Of a DNA stretch of 64,000 nucleotides, positions 58,196 to 64,000 are shown one piece after another. The first letter of the stretch is position 1; every line of letters begins with the position of its first letter. The notes beneath the pieces are model-generated. The model was not told the DNA's origin. It saw only the letters and a program-made list of their open reading frames with translations, and searched no databases. A program made the translations under genes and the position numbers. This DNA comes from an uncultured Tenacibaculum sp. (GTDB taxonomy: Bacteria > Bacteroidota > Bacteroidia > Flavobacteriales > Flavobacteriaceae), in contig CANLMR010000002.1 in assembly GCA_947492185.1 (NCBI GenBank), forward strand, positions 248,001 through 312,000. Direction: 5' to 3'.

Positions 58196-59259
58196 TGACA
58201 CAGAAAGAACTTACCTATAGTGCTATTGATTTACTGAAGAAACTCATAGAGATTCCTTCATTTTCTTCGGAAGAAGATAAAACAGGTGATTTATTAGCGT
58301 ATTGGTGTACTATTCATAATATTGAATATAACAGAACTAAGAATAATGTTTGGGCAGTAAATAAATACTTTGATGAAAGTAAACCAACAATTCTTTTAAA
58401 CTCGCATCATGATACGGTTTATCCAAATAATGGATATACTAAGGACCCTTTTAAAGCCACTGTTGAAGATGGAAAGTTATATGGATTAGGAAGTAATGAT
58501 GCAGGAGGATGTTTAGTTGCTCTTTTGGCAACCTTTAGTTATTTCTATCATCAAGAAAATCTAAAATATAATTTAGTATTTGTTGGCTCTGCCGAAGAAG
58601 AAAGTAGCGGGCCAGATGGTTTAAATAGTATGTTATCAATCATTCCTAAAATTGATGTTGCAATAGTTGGTGAGCCAACTCAAATGCAACTCGCTATTGC
58701 AGAAAAAGGATTAATCGTTTTTGATGGAAAAGTTAAAGGAACTCCTAGTCATGCGGCTCATCCAAATTCTGATAATCCAATCTACAATACTATTGAAGTT
58801 TTAGAATGGTTCAAAAATTTTCAGTTTGATAAAACTTCAGAAGTTTTAGGTGATGTTAAAATGACAGTTACTCAAATTAATGCTGGAAAACAACACAATG
58901 CAGTTCCTTCTGCGGTTGATTTAGTTATAGATGTTCGAGTAAATGATAAATATACTAATCAAGAAATCGCTGACATTCTAGGAAAAGAGGCTCCTTGTGA
59001 AATGAAACCTAGGAGTTTACGATTAAATTCATCATCAATAGACAAGAATCATCCATTGATTAAAGCTGGAATGGCAATTGGTAGAACAACTTATGGTTCT
59101 CCTACTCTTTCGGATCAATCGGTATTAAGTTGTCAATCTGTAAAATTAGGTCCAGGAGATAGCACGCGTTCACATACGGCTGATGAATTCATTTATGTGG
59201 GTGAAATTAAAGAAGGAATTGATATTTATATCAAAATTTTAGAACAAGTAATAAAATAA
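58195..59259 (+). CDS. argE: N-acyl-citrulline/acetylornithine deacylase (M20 family)
   Basis: This 354-residue M20 zinc hydrolase has metal-site motifs 'LLNSHHDTVYPNNGYT', 'LYGLGSNDAGGCLVALL', 'FVGSAEEESSGPDGL' and 'AIVGEPTQMQLAIAEKGLI', with a dimerisation domain at about 170-275. In an operon with argF', its natural substrate is expected to be N-acyl-citrulline, giving citrulline for argG. The ATG at 58195 overlaps the argB stop; an earlier in-frame ATG at 58174 lies inside argB. Two palindromic repeats follow before argH. Confidence 0.92.
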   Translation: MTQKELTYSAIDLLKKLIEIPSFSSEEDKTGDLLAYWCTIHNIEYNRTKNNVWAVNKYFDESKPTILLNSHHDTVYPNNGYTKDPFKATVEDGKLYGLGSNDAGGCLVALLATFSYFYHQENLKYNLVFVGSAEEESSGPDGLNSMLSIIPKIDVAIVGEPTQMQLAIAEKGLIVFDGKVKGTPSHAAHPNSDNPIYNTIEVLEWFKNFQFDKTSEVLGDVKMTVTQINAGKQHNAVPSAVDLVIDVRVNDKYTNQEIADILGKEAPCEMKPRSLRLNSSSIDKNHPLIKAGMAIGRTTYGSPTLSDQSVLSCQSVKLGPGDSTRSHTADEFIYVGEIKEGIDIYIKILEQVIK

Positions 59260-59265
59260 TTAAAC

Positions 59266-59334
59266 GTCATTCCGAATGAAGAATGAATGAAGGAATCTAA
59301 GAATTGCTTCATGTTTAAAAACTTTCGCAATGAC
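59266..59334. repeat. Palindromic intergenic repeat, mixed type
   Basis: GTCATTCCG (59266-59274) and CGCAATGAC (59326-59334) form near-perfect outer arms. The inside contains AAGGAATCTAAG and AATTGCTTC. The left end resembles the GTCATTCC family and the right end the GTCATTGCG family, so it looks like a hybrid or degraded copy of the two repeat types beside it. Confidence 0.75.
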
Positions 59335-59351
59335 TAACACAAATAATAAGT

Positions 59352-59418
59352 TGTCATTCCGCACTTGATGCGGAATCTATATCAGTTTATTTAGATTCCT
59401 GCCTACGCAGGAATGACA
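59352..59418. repeat. Palindromic intergenic repeat, GTCATTCC type
   Basis: TGTCATTCC (59352-59360) pairs with GGAATGACA (59410-59418). Inside are two perfect hairpins, ATTCCGCA-CTTGA-TGCGGAAT (59356-59376) and ATTCCTGC-CTAC-GCAGGAAT (59395-59414). The arms can thus form one long stem or two shorter ones. It lies 17 bases before argH. Confidence 0.85.
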
Positions 59419-59434
59419 TATAAAATACTTTATT

Positions 59435-60715
59435 ATGAAACTTTGGAAAAAAGAATTTTCTTTGGACAAAGCCATTGAAAACTTTACAGTTGGGAACGAC
59501 AGAGAAATCGATATCCATATAGCAAAACACGATGTAATAGCCTCAAAAGCTCATGCGAAAATGCTAGCGTCTGTTAGTATTATTTCTTCGGAAGAATCCG
59601 AAGCTTTAATCAAAGAACTTGATCTGCTTTTGCAACAGATTGAAAATAATGAATTTATCATTGAACAAGATTTTGAAGATGTTCATTCTAAAATTGAATT
59701 TCAACTTACTAAAAAACTTGGAGAAACTGGTAAAAAAATTCATACTGCAAGATCGAGAAATGATCAAGTTTTAGTCGCTTTACAATTATATTATAAAAAT
59801 GAATTGTTGACTATTATTGAACAAGTGAAAACACTTTTCAATACACTTATTTCATTAGCAAATCAATATAAGAATAAGTTACTTCCAGGTTATACTCATT
59901 TACAAGTAGCAATGCCTTCTTCTTTTGGTTTATGGTTTTCAGGATATGCAGAAACTTTGTTAGATGATATTGAATTACTTTCATCTTCTTTAAAAATTGT
60001 AGATCAAAACCCTTTAGGTTCGGCTGCTGGTTATGGTAGCTCCTTCCCTATTGATAGAAATATAACTACAGAAGAACTAGATTTTGCAACGTTAAAATAT
60101 AACGTAATTGCTGCTCAAATGGCAAGAGGCAAAAACGAAAGAATTATTTCCGGTTCATTAGGAAACTTAGGTAATACGTTGAGTAAATTTTCTATGGATA
60201 TTTGTTTATATATGAGTCAGAATTTTGGCTTTATTACATTCCCTGATGAGTTAACTACTGGAAGCAGTATTATGCCTCATAAGAAAAATCCAGATGTATT
60301 TGAATTAGTTAGAGGAAAGTGTAATCAAATTCAAGCTTTACAAACAGAAATGTTATTACTCACAAATAATTTACCAAGTGGTTATCACAGAGATTATCAA
60401 TTGTTAAAGGAAAATATGATTAGTGCTTTTGAAAATATGAAGTCTATTTTAGACATTTTCAATTATAGTATTAATCAAGTAATTGTAAAAGATGTAGACA
60501 TGAATGATGAGAAATACAAATACCTTTACACAGTAGATAATATCAATACATTGGTAACAAATGGAATGTCTTTTAGAGATGCTTATTTGAAAATAAGTAG
60601 TGAAGTAGAAAGTGGAACTTATATACCTGATGCTTCAAAAAACCACACGCATATTGGTAGTATTCATAATTTATCGTTGGATAAAATAAAAGAAAAGCTA
60701 GCTGCTAAATTTTAG
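59435..60715 (+). CDS. argH: Argininosuccinate lyase
   Basis: This 426-residue enzyme splits argininosuccinate into arginine and fumarate, the last pathway step. It belongs to the same superfamily as fumarase; the signature 'GSSIMPHKKNPDVFELVRGK' is near residue 280. Other motifs are 'FEDVHSKIEFQLTKKLGETG', 'HTARSRNDQVLVALQLY' and 'PGYTHLQVAMPSSFGLWF'. The length is slightly short of the usual 450-470, as seen in Bacteroidota. It follows two palindromic repeats in a 175-base gap, so its expression may differ from that of the upstream genes. Confidence 0.95.
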   Translation: MKLWKKEFSLDKAIENFTVGNDREIDIHIAKHDVIASKAHAKMLASVSIISSEESEALIKELDLLLQQIENNEFIIEQDFEDVHSKIEFQLTKKLGETGKKIHTARSRNDQVLVALQLYYKNELLTIIEQVKTLFNTLISLANQYKNKLLPGYTHLQVAMPSSFGLWFSGYAETLLDDIELLSSSLKIVDQNPLGSAAGYGSSFPIDRNITTEELDFATLKYNVIAAQMARGKNERIISGSLGNLGNTLSKFSMDICLYMSQNFGFITFPDELTTGSSIMPHKKNPDVFELVRGKCNQIQALQTEMLLLTNNLPSGYHRDYQLLKENMISAFENMKSILDIFNYSINQVIVKDVDMNDEKYKYLYTVDNINTLVTNGMSFRDAYLKISSEVESGTYIPDASKNHTHIGSIHNLSLDKIKEKLAAKF

Positions 60716-60780
60716 TTAAAGTTATTTATCTGAATGTTTAGTAAACATATTTAAATGTACTTTGGGGAAAATCCACAATC

Positions 60781-61716
60781 ATGAAATCGATTATCTCAGG
60801 GTACATTTTTTTATTCTCTTTTATTTGTTTAGCTCAAACACAGCAAGTTCTTCCAATAGATGAATCATTTAAACAGTTTTTGAGTTGTAGAGACTTCACA
60901 CTTTCCTCAAATGGTAATGAAGCTTATTTTACGATTCAAAATTTAAATGAAAGTAAAGGAGCAATTGTAAAAACTGAAAAAATAAATAATACTTGGACTA
61001 ATTTTGAAATTGTTTCTTTTTCTGGAACTTTTAGAGATATTGAGCCATTTCTTTCTCCAGATAATCTAAGATTATACTTTTCATCGAATCGTCCTCATGG
61101 AAAAGATAATAAAGCAACCGATTATGATATTTGGTTTGTTGAACGCACATCAATTAACTCAGAATGGTCTCAACCGAAGAATATTGGAGCTCCAATAAAT
61201 ACGAAATACAATGAGTTCTATCCATCACTAAGTAAGAACAATAATTTATACTATACTTCTGATCAATTTACATCTACTACAAAAGACGATATTCTTTTTG
61301 CAAAATGGAATAAATCAAGTTACCAAGAGCCTATAAAACTGAATGATAATGTGAACGGAAAAGGTTATGAATTCAATGCCTTTATTTCTCCTGATGAAGA
61401 TTTCCTTATATATACAGTTTATGCAGCTAAAGATGGTTTTGGAAGTGGTGATTTATATATAAGCTTTAAGGATGAAAATGATATTTTTACAAGGCGAAAG
61501 AATCTTGGAAAATCTATCAATTCAAGCAGAATGGATTACTCACCTTTTTATGACTATTCTTCTAAGATATTATACTTTACTAGTAAAAGAGATAAAACAA
61601 ATGGAATAGAAACATCAAACCTATCTAATTTTAAAGAAGTAGTGCAAAACTATATGAATGGACAAAGTAGGATTTATAAAGTTAAAATTGATTTAAAAGC
61701 ACTAAAGAAAAATTAG
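60781..61716 (+). CDS. Secreted PD40/TolB-like beta-propeller protein
   Basis: This 311-residue protein has a signal peptide (about 1-18, 'MKSIISGYIFLFSFICLAQ') and repeated WD40-like PD40 motifs: 'IEPFLSPDNLRLYFSSNRPHG', 'YDIWFVERTSINSEWSQPKNI', 'FYPSLSKNNNLYYTSDQ', 'FNAFISPDEDFLIYTVY' and 'YSPFYDYSSKILYFTSKRD'. It should form a propeller in the periplasm or on the surface, probably a binding module. The partner is unknown. It follows argH by 65 bases, and its stop overlaps that of the convergent carotenoid gene. Confidence 0.88.
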   Translation: MKSIISGYIFLFSFICLAQTQQVLPIDESFKQFLSCRDFTLSSNGNEAYFTIQNLNESKGAIVKTEKINNTWTNFEIVSFSGTFRDIEPFLSPDNLRLYFSSNRPHGKDNKATDYDIWFVERTSINSEWSQPKNIGAPINTKYNEFYPSLSKNNNLYYTSDQFTSTTKDDILFAKWNKSSYQEPIKLNDNVNGKGYEFNAFISPDEDFLIYTVYAAKDGFGSGDLYISFKDENDIFTRRKNLGKSINSSRMDYSPFYDYSSKILYFTSKRDKTNGIETSNLSNFKEVVQNYMNGQSRIYKVKIDLKALKKN

Positions 61717-62396
61717 TCTTTCTTTTTAAACTTTTCGATTAAAAATACATTTCCAAATAACATGGTAAACGCATAACCTATGTCTTCTACAGGAATAGTT
61801 AACAAACGAATTCCTAAGTTTTCATCATTATTATACCAAACAACAGGTTCTTCTAATCCTGTTCCGGTTAAGATCCCATTTACTATAAAAAATGGAAATA
61901 AAATGATCAGAAATGCTATATAAAATCGTCTTAAATATTCTATTCCGTAAAACAAACTAAATCCTAACAATAGAATTAAAAAAAAATAATTGACTGTTGT
62001 ATATGCTTTACCCCAATTAAAAAATAATATTGGTAATAAGGTACAAATTATAGTAATTGTAATTGCTCTGGTAATATCTTTAGGAATTAAAAAATTGGGT
62101 TTAAAATATGCTAACGAATAATAAATAAAGATACTAGCATATGGAATACAAAAGAAGAACATCCACTCCTCTATTGGCATACCAAATAATAAATATGGTA
62201 AATGATAATCAGGATTAAATCCCCAAACTCCATTTTTAGTGAATATGGCATCCCAAATTAAAAAAACTGTAGCTACTATTGTTAAAGATAATAAAACCGG
62301 TTTCCAGTGTTTTATAAATCTCATTTTCTTTTCAAAAGAATACAATAAAGGAATACTTAAAGATCCTAAATTCAGAAGTAGATATAGATATATCAC
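61713..62396 (-). CDS. crtYcd: Lycopene cyclase (fused CrtYc-CrtYd type)
   Basis: This 227-residue inner-membrane protein has about seven hydrophobic helices. It contains two copies of the small lycopene-cyclase domain: 'WDAIFTKNGVWGFNPDY' with 'GMPIEEWMFFF' in the first half and 'GIRLLTIPVEDIGYAFTMLFG' in the second. The PxE(E/D) motifs are the presumed catalytic sites. It should cyclise lycopene to beta-carotene. The start is GTG at 62394-62396, sharing one base with the crtZ stop TAG, so translation is coupled. It is the last gene of the crt cluster. Confidence 0.9.
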   Translation of the reverse strand: MIYLYLLLNLGSLSIPLLYSFEKKMRFIKHWKPVLLSLTIVATVFLIWDAIFTKNGVWGFNPDYHLPYLLFGMPIEEWMFFFCIPYASIFIYYSLAYFKPNFLIPKDITRAITITIICTLLPILFFNWGKAYTTVNYFFLILLLGFSLFYGIEYLRRFYIAFLIILFPFFIVNGILTGTGLEEPVVWYNNDENLGIRLLTIPVEDIGYAFTMLFGNVFLIEKFKKKD

Positions 62397-62845
62397 TATT
62401 TTAAATATTCTTTAAAATACTTAAAAGGCACGAATAACATTCCAAAACATTCACCTTCTTGCTTTCCTAGTTTTTTATGATGAATTTTATGGGCTTTACG
62501 CAATGCTCTAAAATACCAGTTATCAGTTTTGTCAAACCATTTGAAACGACGGTGTATTAATACATCATGAATTAAAAAGTACGCAATTCCATAAAACAAA
62601 ATACCTAAACCGATAAAAAACAAAAAGTTCAATTCAGGGCGAATTCCAAAGAAAAACAACATCATACTAGGAATAGCAAAAACTACAAAAAAAGCATCGT
62701 TTTTCTCAAAAACATGTGGATATCCAGGTTGATGATGATCTTCATGTAAATACCAACCAAAACCATGCATTACATATTTATGTGTACACCAAGTAATACC
62801 TTCCATTAATAAAAATGTACCTAAAGTAACTAATGTAAATATCAT
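62396..62845 (-). CDS. crtZ: Beta-carotene 3-hydroxylase
   Basis: This 149-residue integral-membrane di-iron enzyme of the fatty-acid-hydroxylase superfamily hydroxylates beta-carotene to zeaxanthin. The histidine boxes are 'CTHKYVMHGFGWYLHEDHH' (about residues 20-38), 'HDVLIHRRFKW' near 103 and 'RKAHKIHHKKLG' near 125. Membrane helices flank them. It overlaps crtB by one base (TAATG) and crtYcd by one base. Together the cluster predicts a yellow zeaxanthin-type pigment, common in marine Flavobacteriaceae. Confidence 0.94.
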   Translation of the reverse strand: MIFTLVTLGTFLLMEGITWCTHKYVMHGFGWYLHEDHHQPGYPHVFEKNDAFFVVFAIPSMMLFFFGIRPELNFLFFIGLGILFYGIAYFLIHDVLIHRRFKWFDKTDNWYFRALRKAHKIHHKKLGKQEGECFGMLFVPFKYFKEYLK

Positions 62846-63687
62846 TAAATAAGGTTTAGTTTATATTTTACATAACTTCTTGCCAACAAATTTATCTTCA
62901 TTGGATTAGAAATCCTAATTCTAGTATCCATAATTTTAGATGATGGAGTAGCCTTTAGTTTCTTTAATAATTTTCTATAATATCTATAGGCCATATAAAC
63001 TCCAAATTTTGCTTCTACCGGTAGTTGAAGAATTCCATTAGAAAAAGCAAACTCAAAATCTGCTTCTATTTCTTTTACTATTTCTTGTTTTGATTTATTA
63101 TCGAGCTCTTTCAAATCAACATTTGGAAAATAAGAACGGTTTAATAACTCAACATCATCTTTTAAATCTCTAAGGAAATTTACTTTCTGAAAAGCAGAAC
63201 CTAATCGTTTTGCAGGTTCTTTTAACTTATTAAATTTCTCTTCATTTCCTTTAACAAAAACTTTTAAGCACATTAATCCAACAACATCAGCAGAACCATA
63301 AATATATTCATTATACTCTTCTTGAGTCTTGTACTCGGTTTTAGATAGATCTGCTCGCATACTTTTTAAAAATGCTTGAACCAAATCATCTGTAATGTTA
63401 TTATCTTTTACAGTGTGTATAAATGAATTTAAGATCGGGTTTAAACTAATACCCTGATGCATTGATAAATAATAATCTTTTTCAAATCTATTTAATAATC
63501 CTTCTTTATCATAGTCATGAAATGTGTCTACTATTTCATCTGCGAAACGAACAAAACCATAAATATTATAAATATGTTCACGGATAGATTTAGATAACAT
63601 TCTTGTTGCTAAAGAAAAAGAGGTACTATAACTAGTGGTTACTAGCTTACTACATTTGTAAGAAACATTGTCAAAAATACTTTTCAT
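62845..63687 (-). CDS. crtB: Phytoene synthase
   Basis: This 280-residue squalene/phytoene synthase-family enzyme joins two geranylgeranyl diphosphates into phytoene. The two aspartate-rich motifs are 'FVRFADEIVDTFHDYD' (about residues 45-60) and 'KVNFLRDLKDDVE' (about 168-180). 'TSYSTSFSLATRML' is the typical N-terminal motif. The length fits. It overlaps crtI by ATGA and crtZ by one base, so the whole crt cluster is translationally coupled. Confidence 0.95.
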   Translation of the reverse strand: MKSIFDNVSYKCSKLVTTSYSTSFSLATRMLSKSIREHIYNIYGFVRFADEIVDTFHDYDKEGLLNRFEKDYYLSMHQGISLNPILNSFIHTVKDNNITDDLVQAFLKSMRADLSKTEYKTQEEYNEYIYGSADVVGLMCLKVFVKGNEEKFNKLKEPAKRLGSAFQKVNFLRDLKDDVELLNRSYFPNVDLKELDNKSKQEIVKEIEADFEFAFSNGILQLPVEAKFGVYMAYRYYRKLLKKLKATPSSKIMDTRIRISNPMKINLLARSYVKYKLNLI

Positions 63688-64000
63688 GAAAGGGAAGTTT
63701 TAAGGATTAGATCTGAGGCTATTTTACCCGAAATTAATGACGGTGGTACACCCGGTCCAGGGACCGTTAATTGTCCAGTGAAATATAAGTTTTTTACTTT
63801 TTTACTTTTTATTTTTGGTCTTAAAAAGGCTGTTTGTGTAAGAATATTAGCTAATCCATAGGCATTACCTTTATATGAATTATAATCTTTAATAAAATCA
63901 TTAACACAATAACTCTCTTTAAAGATAATATTTTCTTTAACATTTTGCCCTGTTAATTGCTCTAATCTTTCAATTATAATATTGAAATATTTACCTCTTA
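63684..64000 (-). CDS. crtI: Phytoene desaturase, C-terminal part (gene cut by window edge)
   Basis: The frame is open from base 64000 to a TGA at 63684-63686. The visible part ends with 'FTGQLTVPGPGVPPSLISG' followed by 'KIASDLILKTSLS', the conserved C-terminal FAD-binding motif of CrtI-type desaturases. Upstream residues include a match to the 'LFPKESYCVNDFIKDYNSYK'-like active-site region. CrtI converts phytoene to lycopene. About 105 residues are seen and the N-terminal three quarters lie outside. It is first in the visible crt operon and overlaps crtB by ATGA. Confidence 0.93.
   Translation of the reverse strand, partial: RGKYFNIIIERLEQLTGQNVKENIIFKESYCVNDFIKDYNSYKGNAYGLANILTQTAFLRPKIKSKKVKNLYFTGQLTVPGPGVPPSLISGKIASDLILKTSLS

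Noticed and set aside
1..64000. CRISPR arrays, tRNA genes, insertion sequences or prophage
   Set aside because: I read the intergenic regions for evenly spaced repeats, CCA-type cloverleaf ends, transposase motifs and phage genes and found none; a tRNA scan by program would be needed to be certain.

Overview
The window is AT-rich DNA from a Flavobacteriaceae-type Bacteroidota; a marine genus such as Tenacibaculum or a close relative is my best guess. The evidence is a type IX secretion sorting domain, a Bacteroidota-style YidC, an ArgF' (transcarbamylase acting on an acylated ornithine), a zeaxanthin-type carotenoid cluster, and repeated promoters of the Bacteroidota form (TTG, then TAnnTTTG). 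Both ends cut a gene: a glycosyltransferase at the left and crtI at the right. I found no tRNA, rRNA, CRISPR array, prophage or insertion sequence.

Layout. 1-6.7 kb: dapD, ruvX, def, a DUF5606 gene, mazG, a glycosyltransferase, an SDR and two thioredoxin-fold proteins. 6.8-14.8 kb: lon, a TPR lipoprotein with a YfiT-like gene, a LysE exporter, pyrD and pheT. 15-18.1 kb: a large secreted endonuclease with duplicated FN3/lamin-tail modules. 18.2-23.7 kb: a MoxR ATPase and three SurA/parvulin-like periplasmic folding factors. 23.8-28.5 kb: an AAA NTPase, recQ, fmt, HU and a pentapeptide-repeat protein. 28.5-34.9 kb: two methyltransferases, a ZIP transporter and a LuxR-type two-component operon. 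35-43.3 kb: yidC, a TonB-type outer-membrane receptor, small unknowns, fumC and guaD. 43.3-46.9 kb: hutI, hutG and an MFS transporter. 46.9-51.2 kb: an operon on the minus strand with a DUF2141 protein, a LytS-type kinase fused to a 2TM module, five separate 2TM proteins and a LytTR regulator. 51.3-60.7 kb: the arginine operon (GNAT, argG, argC, proC, argD, argF', argB, argE, argH). 60.8-64 kb: a PD40 protein and crtI-crtB-crtZ-crtYcd.

The most striking element is the leader of the arginine operon (51301-51629). A well-formed promoter sits four bases before a 21-codon ORF. Its last nine residues contain six arginines, read as RRRRPARRS, all from CGN codons although the surrounding genes mostly use AGA. 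An inverted repeat begins two bases after its stop, and a second short ORF follows before the first arg gene. This has the form of an arginine-sensing leader-peptide attenuator. I know of no description of it for arginine in this group, but I could not search.

Other points worth a look: the 2TM array, where one paralog looks truncated by an AAA-to-TAA change; a small gene broken or recoded at a nine-base homopolymer (39639-39647); palindromic intergenic repeats inside the arg operon; and paired operator-like repeats upstream of HU and of the LuxR-type two-component operon.
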